A stretch of 64,000 bases of DNA. It comes from Candidatus Obscuribacterales bacterium. GTDB lineage: Bacteria > Cyanobacteriota > Vampirovibrionia > Obscuribacterales > Obscuribacteraceae. The notes beneath the pieces are model-generated. The model saw only the letters and a list, made by a program, of their open reading frames with translations. It had not been told where the DNA came from and searched no databases. Positions 10,291 through 19,963 of the stretch are shown piece after piece (the first letter of the stretch is position 1; every line of letters starts with the position of its first letter). Made by a program: the position numbers and the translations under genes. Where the stretch lies: the NCBI GenBank assembly GCA_021732025.1, contig JAKFVU010000082.1, positions 304,248 to 368,247 of the forward strand, given 5' to 3'.

Positions 10291-10362
10291 TGGCTCCGAC
10301 TGGATTCGAACCAGTAACCAGGCGATTATGAGTCGCACGCTCCACCATTGAGCTACGGAGCC
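10291..10362 (-). tRNA. tRNA-Met(CAT), probably elongator
   Basis: The minus strand folds as a cloverleaf: acceptor GGCTCCG/CGGAGCC, discriminator A, D-arm GCTC...GAGC, anticodon loop CTCATAA (anticodon CAT), T-loop TTCGAAT. CCA is not encoded. The acceptor resembles elongator Met tRNAs; a tRNA-Ile2 read after lysidine modification cannot be excluded by sequence alone. Confidence 0.93.
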
Positions 10363-10400
10363 AAAAGAAAAAACTGAACACCCATATTGAGGCTTAGAAA

Positions 10401-10424
10401 AACTTGGCCGATATCGGTGAAGTT
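10401..10424 (-). terminator. Palindrome downstream of accC, possible terminator
   Basis: The arms AACTT and CCGAT pair with ATCGG and AAGTT around a central CCGATATCGG, with two mismatched positions between. Read on the minus strand it is followed by TTTCT, 46 bp after the accC stop, so it may end the efp-accB-accC transcript. It shares TTGGCCGATATCGG with the palindrome at 41684-41711. Confidence 0.45.
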
Positions 10425-10470
10425 ATTTTTGCCAATACATTTTACACCCCCAACGAAAAGCTTATTTATG

Positions 10471-11826
10471 TTATTTAGCTTCTTGAAGGGTCATGTATTT
10501 TTCAATGAAGTCGGTGCTGACATCTTTTCCATTTTGGAACATTGGATGAGCCAATACTCTTTGATGGAAAGGAATAGTGGTCTTGATGCCAGTGATGGCG
10601 TACTCATCAAGTGCTCTTTGCATTCTAGCAATTGCTTCTTGACGATCGCGCCCCCAGACAACTAGCTTACTTACAAGCGAGTCATAGTAAGGCGGAATAA
10701 CATAGCCTGGATAACAATGACTATCAACTCTAACGCCAGGTCCACCAGGTGCTATGTAGGCATCAACGCGACCGGGAGAGGGCAAGAAATTGCGATCAGG
10801 GTCTTCGGCATTGATGCGGCACTCTATTGAATGGCCGCGGAACTCGACATCTTCTTGCTTGATTGAAAGAGGCATACCTGAGGCCACTCGAATTTGTTCT
10901 TTGATCAAATCAATACCAGTAACAAACTCAGTAACAGGATGCTCAACCTGGATTCGAGTATTCATTTCCATGAAGTAAAAATCATTGCCAGCAAGAATAA
11001 ATTCGACCGTACCGGCGCCTTCATAATTGATCTGCTTAGCAGCCCGCACAGCCGCTTCGCCCATACGTTGGCGCAGTTCAGCAGTCAATGCAGGGCTGGG
11101 GGTTTCTTCGATAAGCTTCTGGTGGCGGCGCTGCACTGAGCAGTCACGTTCGCCCAAGTGGATGCAATTACCATGACTATCAGCCATTACTTGAATTTCA
11201 ACGTGGCGAATAGGTTTTAAATATTTTTCGATATAGACTCCGCCGTCGCCGAAAGCAGCTGAAGCTTCGGAACGAGCTGAGGCCAGTGCAGTTGTGAGCG
11301 ATGCTTGATCAACAGCGACGCGCATACCGCGGCCGCCACCACCAGCAGTGGCCTTCACAATCACAGGAAAACCTATTTCTGCAGCAAGCTTATGCGCCTC
11401 ATCTTCATCTTCAATCAGGCCATGGCTGCCGGGAACCACAGGAACTCCGGCTGCCCTCATAGCCTCACGAGCAGAGGCTTTGTCGCCCATAGAGTTGATT
11501 GCAATCACGCTGGGGCCAATAAATTTGATGCGATGGTCAGAACAAATCTGGGCAAAATTGGCATTTTCAGAAAGAAAACCATAGCCTGGATGAACCGCAT
11601 CAGCACCGGTCACCACAGCAGTGGAAATGATGGCGGGGATGTGTAAATAACTGCGCTGCGATTGGGGCGGACCGATGCAATAAGCTTCATCAGCAAGTTT
11701 TACATGTAGCGACTCAGAATCTGCTTGAGAATAAACGGCTACCGTTGAAACTCCCAGTTCGCGACAGGCTCGGATTACTCTCAGAGCTATCTCGCCACGG
11801 TTGGCGATCAGAACCTTTTCAATCAT
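10471..11826 (-). CDS. accC: Acetyl-CoA carboxylase, biotin carboxylase subunit
   Basis: 451 residues, the usual length. It performs the ATP- and bicarbonate-dependent carboxylation of the biotin carried by AccB, the first half-reaction of malonyl-CoA synthesis for fatty acids. The N-terminus [16 protein letters not shown] is the family hallmark. The ATP-grasp glycine loop [13 protein letters not shown] (about residue 157) and the active-site stretch [14 protein letters not shown] (about residue 285) are intact. It lies 48 bp after accB and is the last gene of efp-accB-accC, a common bacterial order. Confidence 0.97.
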   Translation of the reverse strand: MIEKVLIANRGEIALRVIRACRELGVSTVAVYSQADSESLHVKLADEAYCIGPPQSQRSYLHIPAIISTAVVTGADAVHPGYGFLSENANFAQICSDHRIKFIGPSVIAINSMGDKASAREAMRAAGVPVVPGSHGLIEDEDEAHKLAAEIGFPVIVKATAGGGGRGMRVAVDQASLTTALASARSEASAAFGDGGVYIEKYLKPIRHVEIQVMADSHGNCIHLGERDCSVQRRHQKLIEETPSPALTAELRQRMGEAAVRAAKQINYEGAGTVEFILAGNDFYFMEMNTRIQVEHPVTEFVTGIDLIKEQIRVASGMPLSIKQEDVEFRGHSIECRINAEDPDRNFLPSPGRVDAYIAPGGPGVRVDSHCYPGYVIPPYYDSLVSKLVVWGRDRQEAIARMQRALDEYAITGIKTTIPFHQRVLAHPMFQNGKDVSTDFIEKYMTLQEAK

Positions 11827-11874
11827 TGGATATGTTTCTAACCTTGTTCGTAGTGTTAATGCGCGTTCGTGCTC

Positions 11875-12411
11875 TTAACCTTTAGGATCAACCAGGTAGA
11901 GTGTTTGACCATACTCAACAGTTGTGCCATTTTCTACGCAAATTTTGACAATCTTGCCCGATACTTCAGAAGGCAAGTCGTTCATCAACTTCATTGCCTC
12001 AATAATGCAAACTGTTTGGCCTACTGTAATGCGGTCACCCATCTTGACGAAGGCAGCTGCTGTTGGAGAAGGCTGTCCGTAGAAAGTACCAACCATCGGA
12101 GACGTAATCGCCACCGTATTAGCCGGAGCACCGTTCTCTTCAGCACTGACAACAGTGTCAGGCTTGGCGGCGACTTCTGCAACCTGAGGAGCAGCCACTA
12201 CTCTGTTGGGTTCAGCAACTGCTGTTGCAGAACCAGCCACAGAATGTGCTACCTGCCTCTGTTGAGTAGGAATTTCAATGGTTTGAGAAAGCACAGGACG
12301 GTCTTTTTTCACCGTGATGCGCTGATCTCCAAATTCAATAGTGAACTCAGTCACGTCAGTTGAGCTAACGATTCCAAGCAACTCTTTGATTTGCTGCAGG
12401 TCTATCTTCAC
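11875..12411 (-). CDS. accB: Biotin carboxyl carrier protein of acetyl-CoA carboxylase
   Basis: 178 residues. The N-terminal MKIDLQQIKELLGI helix is typical of AccB, followed by an Ala/Val/Pro-rich linker (about residues 45-95) and the C-terminal biotinyl domain starting at ITSPMVGTFY. The biotin attachment lysine lies in the EAMKLMND motif. It carries the carboxybiotin between AccC and the carboxyltransferase AccAD, whose genes are not in this window. It sits between efp (35 bp) and accC (48 bp), so the three are probably co-transcribed. Confidence 0.97.
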   Translation of the reverse strand: MKIDLQQIKELLGIVSSTDVTEFTIEFGDQRITVKKDRPVLSQTIEIPTQQRQVAHSVAGSATAVAEPNRVVAAPQVAEVAAKPDTVVSAEENGAPANTVAITSPMVGTFYGQPSPTAAAFVKMGDRITVGQTVCIIEAMKLMNDLPSEVSGKIVKICVENGTTVEYGQTLYLVDPKG

Positions 12412-12446
12412 AATTAATACCTAAAGCCAACTACACTCAATTCAAT

Positions 12447-13007
12447 TTAAACGCGGGTCAAATACTTGCGATTTCTAGTATCAACTTTCACTTTGTCTCC
12501 CACCTTGATGTGGAAAGGCACTGTGATTGTCGCTCCAGTTTCTAGAACGGCAGGTTTGCCGCCACCAGAACTGGTATCGCCTCTTTCATCTGGTGCACAC
12601 TCGCTGATTTCTAGCTCAACAGTATTGGGAAGCTCGATGCCTAGAATACGATCGTTGAACTTGAGCATAACAATGCCTTCAGTGTTATCTTTCAAGAATT
12701 CAACACCAGAGCCGATCTGCTGAGCAGTCAACTCTAATTGTTCGAAACTAGCGTTGTCCATCATCACGTAATTTTCGCCAGCTTTATAGAGATACTGTAA
12801 ATCAGCCTTCTCTACAATCGCTTGAGGCAATTTCTCACCAGCGCGGAAGGTATTTTCAAGCTGGTTACCAGTCTCGATATTCTTCATCTTCGCCCGGACA
12901 AAAGCAGCGCCTTTGCCTGGCTTAACGTGCTGGAATTCAATTATTTGCCAAACACCATTGTTGTATTCAATAGTGACGCCGGTTCGAAAGTCATTGGTAG
13001 AAATCAT
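12447..13007 (-). CDS. efp: Translation elongation factor P
   Basis: 186 residues from ATG 13007, matching the normal EF-P length and the cyanobacterial-type start MISTNDFRTG. A second ATG 21 bp upstream (13028) is in frame, but its extra residues are not family-like; neither has a strong ribosome-binding site. EF-P relieves ribosome stalling at polyproline stretches by binding between the P and E sites. The KOW-like N-terminal domain contains the loop KPGKGAAF with the lysine that several lineages modify. I saw no modification enzyme nearby. It is the first gene of the efp-accB-accC operon. Confidence 0.95.
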   Translation of the reverse strand: MISTNDFRTGVTIEYNNGVWQIIEFQHVKPGKGAAFVRAKMKNIETGNQLENTFRAGEKLPQAIVEKADLQYLYKAGENYVMMDNASFEQLELTAQQIGSGVEFLKDNTEGIVMLKFNDRILGIELPNTVELEISECAPDERGDTSSGGGKPAVLETGATITVPFHIKVGDKVKVDTRNRKYLTRV

Positions 13008-13172
13008 GCAGGATTGCAAGTGCTCCATGGTCCGTGAGGCTACGGACAGTAGTCAAGACAAAGCAGTGGCTACCTCTCGCCAGGGCAAAATTCTAACACC
13101 AATAGATGATCCGGCGGCGAAGCCTTAGAACTAGCTTAATAGAAGGTTTTTAAAAGCAAGCTTAATGGTTGG

Positions 13173-13202
13173 TTGAAGAGGGGCTCTTGACCCCGGTATA
13201 AT
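13173..13202 (+). promoter_or_regulatory. Predicted sigma-70 promoter for valS
   Basis: TTGAAG (13173-13178) and TATAAT (13197-13202) with an 18-bp spacer, 75 bp before the chosen valS start. The spacer contains GGGG...CCCC arms that could form a small operator or hairpin. The -10 box is a perfect consensus. Confidence 0.55.
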
Positions 13203-13277
13203 CAGGCTTCCAGCAAAGCAAATATGACCGCCGCCTTGGCAGTACATATTGCAGCCACATATAGAGAGAAACAGTCA

Positions 13278-16013
13278 ATGGCCAAGAGTCCTACATCAGA
13301 AGGCAGTTCTATTAAAGAGGAATCTAATGAAATGAAACCTTCCTCTAATGCTTTCGACTGGAAAGAGGTAGAAGCTCGCTGGACTGCTTACTGGCATGAA
13401 AACAAGTTGTTCAATTTAGAGATGAACCCGGACCGCCCGAATTTCTCCGTGGCCCTACCACCGCCTAACATTACAGGCAATTTACATATGGGCCATGCCC
13501 TCAACGGAACATTACAAGATGTCCTGATCCGCTTGAAAAGGATGCAGGGCTATAACGTGCTTTGGCAACCAGGAACAGATCACGCTGGCATTGCCACGCA
13601 GATGGTGGTTGAGCGCAAACTTAAAAAAGAAGGTCTTAGCCGGCACAAAATGGGCCGCGAAGCCTTTACTGAAAAAATTTGGGAATGGCGCAACCAGTAT
13701 GGCGACCACATTATGGAGCAGTACAAACGCATCGGCGTTAGCTTCAGCTGGGACCGCGTGGCTTTCACCATGGACGAGTCATATGTGCGCTCGATTTATC
13801 GCGCCTTTGTCACCCTCTATAAAGAAGGTTATATCTACCGCGGCAATCGCATAACAAACTGGTGCCCCAGTTGTGCCACTAGTTTGTCTGACCTTGAAGT
13901 AGAACATGACGAAAAGAAAGGCCATCTCTACTGCATCAAATATCAATTAGAAGATGGCAGTGGCGAATTAATTGTCGCCACCACAAGGCCTGAAACCCTG
14001 TACGGTGACGTGGCTGTAGCAGTACATCCAGAGGACGATCGCTACAAGGCTTTAATTGGCAAGAATGTAAAACTGCCGATTACCAATCGACCGATACCTG
14101 TTATTGCCGATTCATATGTAGAGCGCGACTTCGGCACCGGGGCATTGAAAATTACCCCAGCTCATGACGCCAACGATTTTGAAGTAGGTGCTAGACACAA
14201 ACTGCCCCAGCCCACAGTCATCGACCTCAAGGGTAAGTTGATTGCCAATGAGTTTGTGCCCGAATTCTTGCATGGCATTGACCGCTTTGAAGCGAGAAAA
14301 CAAACTGTAGCCAAGCTAGAAGAGATTGGCTTGCTAGCCGAATCACGTGACTATACAGTGGGCCTTAGCCACTGCGAGCGGTGCCAAACTGTAATTGAGC
14401 CTTTGCTCTCTGATCAATGGTATTTGAGCATGAAAGAGCTAGCTCAGCCAGCCATCGAAGTAGTCGAAGAGCAACGTGTTCAGTTCATTCCTGAACGCTA
14501 CGCTAGCTCTTATCTTGATTGGATGAAAAACATCCGCGATTGGTGCATCAGCAGACAACTGTGGTGGGGTCACCGCATACCAGTTTGGACTTGTGGAAAA
14601 TGCGGGGCGGTTGACGCCTACGAAACAGCACCCGCTGCTTGTGAAAAATGCTCAGCCCCCGGTGCTGAAATGAAACAAGATGAAGACGTGCTGGATACTT
14701 GGTTTAGCTCAGCCCTTTGGCCTTTTGCCACCTTAGGCTGGCCGGACGAAACCAAAGAAATGAAGATGTTCTTCCCCACAACCATTCTCTCTACTGCTCG
14801 TGAGATTATCAATCTTTGGGTGGCGCGAATGATCTTCACTTCGCTCAAATTCACAAAAACTATTCCCTTCAAACATGTGCTGATTCACCCTGTCATTCAG
14901 ACAGAAGACGGCAAACGCATGTCTAAATCAAAGGGCAACTCAATTGACCCACTAGACATGATTGATACTTATGGAGCCGATGCTAACCGCTTCTGGTTCA
15001 CCTCGGTTGGTATTAAAGGCGACCAAGATGTGCGCTTCCGCGCCGAAAAACTAGACGAGTACAAGCGCTTCGCCAACAAGTTATGGAACTGTGGCCGCTT
15101 TGTCTTGACTCAATTAGAAGGATTCGAACCAAAAGGCGTCAACCCAGCTCATCTAACTTTGGCTGATCGTTGGATCTTGAACCGCTACAACGTTCTGCTC
15201 GACCTATTACAAATGTACTTCCAAGATTATGACTTCGACAAAGCTGCCAATCAGCTTCATGATTTCACTTGGAGTGCATTCTGCGACTGGTACGTTGAAA
15301 TCGCTAAAATTCAGCTAGCCCAAGAAGCGCAGTCTGGAGAGACTACAGGCCAAACCAGAGCAGTCTTGCAAACAATATTTGAAGGCTTGTTGAGAGCGCT
15401 GCATCCGATTATGCCTTTCATAACTGAAGAGCTTTGGACCAAGGTGCCTAAGTCGTCATTCTTCCCAAAAGACTTTGTTTCAATAATGTTTGCGCCGTAT
15501 CCTCGACCAGATGAGAATTTGATCGACGACGATGCCGAAGAAAAAATGGAATTTTTGATGCGCGTAATACGCTCCATCAGAAACATCAGACAAACCTATA
15601 ACGTACCGGCTTCAGCTGAAGCTGAAGTTATGATTGTCTGCCAAGACGAAGACGAAATGAAGTGTTTGGCTGATGGTGCAATGTACATCGAGCGCTTGGC
15701 CAAGGCCAATCCTCTCGATATCAGTATGGATTGCTCACCACCTTCGATGGCTGCCTGCGAAGCAGTATCGTCTGTAAATATCTATGTGCCTCTAGCTAAG
15801 CTAATCGACGTAGCTAAATCAAAAGACAAACTCAATGTGCGCAAGCAATCAATTGAGAAAGAAATTGCCAAGGTCGATATGCAGCTCTCTAATCCCGATT
15901 TCAAGAGCAAAGCACCAGCTGACAAAGTAGCAAAAATTGAAGCCCAATTAGTTGAACTAACTCGTCAGCTTGAGAGCGTTCACGCACAATTGAAAGTGCT
16001 AGAAGTCAGTTAG
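13278..16013 (+). CDS. valS: Valyl-tRNA synthetase
   Basis: 911 residues from ATG 13278; the frame opens at 13224, and an ATG at 13332 with GAGG upstream is another possible start, since the conserved domain begins only at NAFDWKEVEARW. It charges tRNA-Val. The class I signatures are present: HMGH within PPPNITGNLHMGHA and KMSKS as GKRMSKSKGNSIDP. The editing domain lies between them, with the expected TTRPETLYGD. Zinc-binding-like CxxC pairs (WCPSC, CERC, CGKC, CEKC) occur, as in some bacterial ValRS. The C-terminal coiled-coil arm (about the last 65 residues, KLNVRKQSIEKEIAKVD) is complete. It stands alone behind its own promoter and converges on the SRAP gene. Confidence 0.97.
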   Translation: MAKSPTSEGSSIKEESNEMKPSSNAFDWKEVEARWTAYWHENKLFNLEMNPDRPNFSVALPPPNITGNLHMGHALNGTLQDVLIRLKRMQGYNVLWQPGTDHAGIATQMVVERKLKKEGLSRHKMGREAFTEKIWEWRNQYGDHIMEQYKRIGVSFSWDRVAFTMDESYVRSIYRAFVTLYKEGYIYRGNRITNWCPSCATSLSDLEVEHDEKKGHLYCIKYQLEDGSGELIVATTRPETLYGDVAVAVHPEDDRYKALIGKNVKLPITNRPIPVIADSYVERDFGTGALKITPAHDANDFEVGARHKLPQPTVIDLKGKLIANEFVPEFLHGIDRFEARKQTVAKLEEIGLLAESRDYTVGLSHCERCQTVIEPLLSDQWYLSMKELAQPAIEVVEEQRVQFIPERYASSYLDWMKNIRDWCISRQLWWGHRIPVWTCGKCGAVDAYETAPAACEKCSAPGAEMKQDEDVLDTWFSSALWPFATLGWPDETKEMKMFFPTTILSTAREIINLWVARMIFTSLKFTKTIPFKHVLIHPVIQTEDGKRMSKSKGNSIDPLDMIDTYGADANRFWFTSVGIKGDQDVRFRAEKLDEYKRFANKLWNCGRFVLTQLEGFEPKGVNPAHLTLADRWILNRYNVLLDLLQMYFQDYDFDKAANQLHDFTWSAFCDWYVEIAKIQLAQEAQSGETTGQTRAVLQTIFEGLLRALHPIMPFITEELWTKVPKSSFFPKDFVSIMFAPYPRPDENLIDDDAEEKMEFLMRVIRSIRNIRQTYNVPASAEAEVMIVCQDEDEMKCLADGAMYIERLAKANPLDISMDCSPPSMAACEAVSSVNIYVPLAKLIDVAKSKDKLNVRKQSIEKEIAKVDMQLSNPDFKSKAPADKVAKIEAQLVELTRQLESVHAQLKVLEVS

Positions 16014-16039
16014 AGAGAAACTAGTTAGAGACAAATTAG

Positions 16040-16870
16040 TTACAAGTCGAACAGACTCAACTGACCGTTGTCCGGCGATTTCTTGTCACTCTTTACTTTC
16101 TCAGTTGTCCCTTTTGCCGATTTTCCTTTGCCAGTTTCTTTTAACTGTCGAGCAATTTCTTTTGCCGCTAAGGCCTGTGCCTCATCGTCAGCCTGTTCTT
16201 GCACCGCATCAATAGGGGCTATTAACTGCTTGCCATCAATGGCAGTACCATTGACCTGGGTGGAGACGCGGTGACAGACTATTTGATCATCTGGATAGGG
16301 TTTGAGAATAGACTCAAGCTCAGGCAAATTCTTATTGGTCGGATCAAGCCAGCGCCCTTCTAAATGACGGGGAATAATGGCCGGCATGCGGTCATGAAAC
16401 TTGGCCATTACCAGGTTGGCTGCTACCGTAATGATGGCGCAAGTGCGAATTTCCACTCCGTCGCTTGAAGACCAATCTTCAAATAAGCCAGCGAAGCCCA
16501 TTAAGCTCTTGTCTTTTAGGTGCACCCGCCACGGTTTGCGAGCCTTGCCATCACCAGTCCACTCATAGAAGCTGTCTGCCGGAATAATACAGCGCCTGGC
16601 ACTAAAGGCTGTTCTAAAAAATGGCTTGACGGCGATAGATTCACTGCGGGCGTTAATGACAGGCTTACCATCTCTGGCCCAGCTGGCAACAAATCCCCAG
16701 CGCGCCGCTTCAATACGACGACCGCTCTCTTCTTGGTTAGCGATAATGATCGGAACCCAATTAGAAGGGGCGATGTTATAGCGGGCAGTAATTGGCAGCT
16801 CAAGCGGTCTGACGCGGAAGCGGGCCAGAATATCTTCAGTAGAGTGAGCTAGGGTGTACCTTCCGCACAT
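16040..16870 (-). CDS. SRAP-family DNA-protein crosslink protein (HMCES/YedK-like)
   Basis: 276 residues. The catalytic cysteine is residue 2 (MCGRYT), exposed after removal of the initiator Met. The other conserved elements are PVINARSES (Asn and Arg that hold DNA), FYEW with the catalytic Glu, and HDRMP with the catalytic His. Members covalently trap abasic sites in single-stranded DNA and so shield them from cleavage. The C-terminal ~50 residues (KGKSAKGTTEKVKSDKK) are a Lys-rich extension outside the core. It is transcribed alone, convergent to valS with a 26-bp gap and divergent from the next TPR gene. Confidence 0.93.
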   Translation of the reverse strand: MCGRYTLAHSTEDILARFRVRPLELPITARYNIAPSNWVPIIIANQEESGRRIEAARWGFVASWARDGKPVINARSESIAVKPFFRTAFSARRCIIPADSFYEWTGDGKARKPWRVHLKDKSLMGFAGLFEDWSSSDGVEIRTCAIITVAANLVMAKFHDRMPAIIPRHLEGRWLDPTNKNLPELESILKPYPDDQIVCHRVSTQVNGTAIDGKQLIAPIDAVQEQADDEAQALAAKEIARQLKETGKGKSAKGTTEKVKSDKKSPDNGQLSLFDL

Positions 16871-16959
16871 TACTGTATTGTCTCACCGAATTGTTAGATA
16901 GCCTGTAAAATGATACCCGTACAGCAGACTAACCTGAACAAAAATAGAAACCTAAGGCC

Positions 16960-17835
16960 ATGGACGATAAAGAAGCAAGCTTGCACTTTCAGCAAGGCTT
17001 TATGTATTTACAGCAGCAATGCGCTAACGAAGCAGCTCTCTGCTTTACCCAAGCTTTGGCCGCAAGCCCTGGCCTCTGGCAGGCCCAGCTAAACAGAGGC
17101 AATGCTCTAATGATGGCTGGCCGGTACGATGTGGCCATACGCGATTTTGAAGCCGTCATCGCCATAGAAAAGAGTGCCTTGGCACATATGAACAAAGGTC
17201 TATGCTTGCACCAGCTGGGACGCTCTGAAGACGGCCTCAAGCAGATTGAACTAGCAACAACCATGGCTGACAACAATAGCCTGCGCGTCATAATAATTTC
17301 AGCCAAGGCCGAGATACTTAGTGACCTAGGTCAACTGCCGCAAGCTCTGGTTGCTTACGACCAAGCCATCGCGATGAAAAGTGACTCGCCAACCCTATTT
17401 AGCTATAGAGGCCAACTGAACTATCGCTTAGAGCAATACATACAGGCCGTTGAAGATATAAGCAAAGCCGTAGAGCTTAGCCCAGCCTTCGAACCCGATT
17501 TATACTACCGCGCCCACAGTCTTTGGAAGTTGAAACGCTTCAAAGAGGCACTAGATGACTTCAATGTAGTGATCGAAAGTGAGCCAGAAGAATGGACCAA
17601 CTATTTGAGCCGCGGCCGCTTACTTGATGAAATGGGCCTCCCTGACGCGGCCATGACCGATCTCAATAAATCGATTAGACTAAATCCAGAGTGTGCTCAA
17701 GCCTATTTTCACCGGGCCTTCTTGTACGCTTTAAAGGATGACGATCGCAGCCGTGAGAAAAGCGCAATCGACTTTCAAAAAGCATTTACCATCGATCCGA
17801 CCATTCGCACTTGGTATCAGTCTCAGCAGTCATAA
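16960..17835 (+). CDS. Cytoplasmic TPR protein upstream of a penicillin-binding protein
   Basis: 291 residues from ATG 16960. No signal peptide. About seven tetratricopeptide repeats cover nearly the whole protein (ANEAALCFTQALAASPGLW, YDVAIRDFEAVIAIEKS, PQALVAYDQAIAMKSDS, YIQAVEDISKAVELSP, PDAAMTDLNKSIRLNPE). It precedes the class A PBP gene by a few tens of base pairs in the same direction, so the two are probably co-transcribed; a link to cell-wall synthesis is inferred only from this. Confidence 0.8.
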   Translation: MDDKEASLHFQQGFMYLQQQCANEAALCFTQALAASPGLWQAQLNRGNALMMAGRYDVAIRDFEAVIAIEKSALAHMNKGLCLHQLGRSEDGLKQIELATTMADNNSLRVIIISAKAEILSDLGQLPQALVAYDQAIAMKSDSPTLFSYRGQLNYRLEQYIQAVEDISKAVELSPAFEPDLYYRAHSLWKLKRFKEALDDFNVVIESEPEEWTNYLSRGRLLDEMGLPDAAMTDLNKSIRLNPECAQAYFHRAFLYALKDDDRSREKSAIDFQKAFTIDPTIRTWYQSQQS

Positions 17836-17871
17836 CAAAGGCATTTTTTGCGATCAAACAACCTTCGAGAA

Positions 17872-19947
17872 ATGAATGACTTGGGTGGCATGAGAGATTT
17901 CATGCGCACTAGCTTGACCATTCTAAAAATGCTTGCTCAGGTCGGTTTGGTCATGCTTATCTTAGGCGGAACAGTGGTATCGCTTTTGGTTATACAAGAA
18001 GTCAATCATTTACCAAATATCGACTATCTCAAGAGTTATAAACCAATCGATTCAATCTCAATCTATGACCGCAACGACAAACTAATCGAGCGCATAAACT
18101 TAGGCATGCCGCGCACTCTTATTCCTTTCAATCAAGTGCCCAAAGCTATGCAGCAAGCAGTTTTGGCGGCCGAAGACAAAAACTTTTACAAGCATGGTGG
18201 CATGAGCTTTCAGGGCATCCTGAGAGCATCATTCGCCAACGCAAAAGCTCTCAAGATGGTAGAAGGCGGCTCTACTATTACACAGCAGCTAGCCAAAAAC
18301 TTATTCTTCCCCGACGTCAAGCGCACCGGAATCATTAAGCTGGCAGAAGTAGTGGCATCTTATCGCTTAGAAGAAAAATATACGAAAGAACAGCTATTTT
18401 CGCTCTATCTTACCGAGATATATTTTGGCAATGGCGCTCGCGGAATAGAACAGGCGGCTCACAATTATTTTGGAAAGAAAGCGAGCAATCTCAATTTGCC
18501 TGAGTCAGCGTTTTTAGCTGGCATCATTCGCGCTCCTTCATACCTGGGCTCAAAAGACAGACGCAAAGAAGCCATGGTTCGGCAAAAGCAGGTACTGAGG
18601 GCCATGGTAGAGTGCGGCTTTATCTCTGAAAGCGACTGCCTAATGGCAGAATCACAGCCCCTCATATTTAAGAGAGCAGAAGTAGCAAAAGCCAGCCAGC
18701 CGTTCAGTCACTATCCTTACTTTACAGCCTTGGTACTAGAATCGGTGCGCAGGCAATTCGACCAACGCACCATTGGCCTCAACGGCCTTGAGATTTATAC
18801 GACTTTAGATCCAATCGCTCAAGAAGCAGCCGAACAGACTCTAGCCTCAGAAATTAGAAGGGCCCCTCCCGGAATTGAAGAAGAGGCCCTAGTCAGCCTT
18901 TCCGTCAAAGATGGGGCGGTGCGCGCCCTTGTGGGTGGGGCCCACGATTACTGGAGCAATCAATGGAACAGTGCAGTCAATCCCCATACTGCCGGTTCAT
19001 CGCTCAAACCATTTGTTTATCTAACAGCATTCATCGGTGGCGTTCTCACCCCCGAAAGCACAGTACAAGATATTCCTTTCAAAATGACCCAAGAAACAGG
19101 TGTGGAGTGGGCTCCCAAAAACTATGACGGCAAGTACATGGGCGAAATTACTGTGCGAGATGCACTGTGCCAATCGCGCAACATGTGCACCATCAGAGTG
19201 ATGGATCAAGTTGGCATCACCAACGTAATTGACACACTCAGAGCAGCTGGTATCAAATCTAACTTGGCCCCAACCATTTCACTAGCTTTGGGTAGCTCAG
19301 CGGTTACCCCCCTCGAATTAGCTTCGGCTTACGGTACTTTGGCCCGGGGCGGAGTGGCTGTTACTCCTTGGATGATACGAGAAGTTAAAGACAGCCGTGG
19401 TCAATTGCTAGACCGCTATGTGCCGGTAATTCATAGGGTATTTCCCTATGAGCAGACCAGCTGGCTGGTAGATATCATGACCGAAGTAGTGAGACGAGGC
19501 ACCGGTACCCAAGCCAGGTTAGCTGGCCGCCCAGTGGCTGGAAAAACTGGTACTGCAGACAAGGCCAAAGATATCTGGTTTGTGGGCTTCACACCAGATA
19601 TGGTGACAGCGGTTTGGGGAGGCGGCGATGAAAAGAGCCCAGTGGCTGACAAACACGTAACTGGTGGCACTGTGATGGCTCGCGTCTTTCGCCAGTTTAA
19701 CCAGCGTTACTATGCCAATCAACCCAGTCATATACCAGCTGGTGAGCTACCGACTTCTCGCTATGCCTCGACCTCGACTACGACAGTGAGCAAACCAATC
19801 AGCCACAGCAACGACGTACCCTATAGTGAGATTGATTCTTCTCAAAGCTACCAACAACCAGTGCAGCAGGCAGCTCCAGTGGCCAGGCCAGCACCGAGTG
19901 TAGTGCGATCACAAAAAGGCGTGACTGAGTACAACTGGTCACACTAA
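17872..19947 (+). CDS. Class A penicillin-binding protein (PBP1A-type glycosyltransferase/transpeptidase)
   Basis: 691 residues from ATG 17872; a TTG at 17848 and an ATG at 17890 are alternatives, none with a good ribosome-binding site. A membrane anchor (about residues 20-45, AQVGLVMLILGGTVVSLLVI) is followed by a GT51 domain with the catalytic-Glu motif AAEDKNFYKHGG and GGSTITQQLAKNLF. The transpeptidase domain has SxxK (GSSLKPF), SxN (SRN in CQSRNMC) and KTG (AGKTGTAD), all intact. It polymerises and cross-links peptidoglycan in the periplasm. The ~80-residue Ser/Thr/Pro/Gln-rich tail is low-complexity. It follows the TPR gene and converges with the ABC transporter gene (16-bp gap). Confidence 0.95.
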   Translation: MNDLGGMRDFMRTSLTILKMLAQVGLVMLILGGTVVSLLVIQEVNHLPNIDYLKSYKPIDSISIYDRNDKLIERINLGMPRTLIPFNQVPKAMQQAVLAAEDKNFYKHGGMSFQGILRASFANAKALKMVEGGSTITQQLAKNLFFPDVKRTGIIKLAEVVASYRLEEKYTKEQLFSLYLTEIYFGNGARGIEQAAHNYFGKKASNLNLPESAFLAGIIRAPSYLGSKDRRKEAMVRQKQVLRAMVECGFISESDCLMAESQPLIFKRAEVAKASQPFSHYPYFTALVLESVRRQFDQRTIGLNGLEIYTTLDPIAQEAAEQTLASEIRRAPPGIEEEALVSLSVKDGAVRALVGGAHDYWSNQWNSAVNPHTAGSSLKPFVYLTAFIGGVLTPESTVQDIPFKMTQETGVEWAPKNYDGKYMGEITVRDALCQSRNMCTIRVMDQVGITNVIDTLRAAGIKSNLAPTISLALGSSAVTPLELASAYGTLARGGVAVTPWMIREVKDSRGQLLDRYVPVIHRVFPYEQTSWLVDIMTEVVRRGTGTQARLAGRPVAGKTGTADKAKDIWFVGFTPDMVTAVWGGGDEKSPVADKHVTGGTVMARVFRQFNQRYYANQPSHIPAGELPTSRYASTSTTTVSKPISHSNDVPYSEIDSSQSYQQPVQQAAPVARPAPSVVRSQKGVTEYNWSH

Positions 19948-19963
19948 TGTTTGAAATAATGGC

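Noticed and set aside
10291..10362. Initiator tRNA-Met
   Set aside because: Initiator hallmarks (mismatched first acceptor pair and the three G-C pairs of the anticodon stem) are absent.
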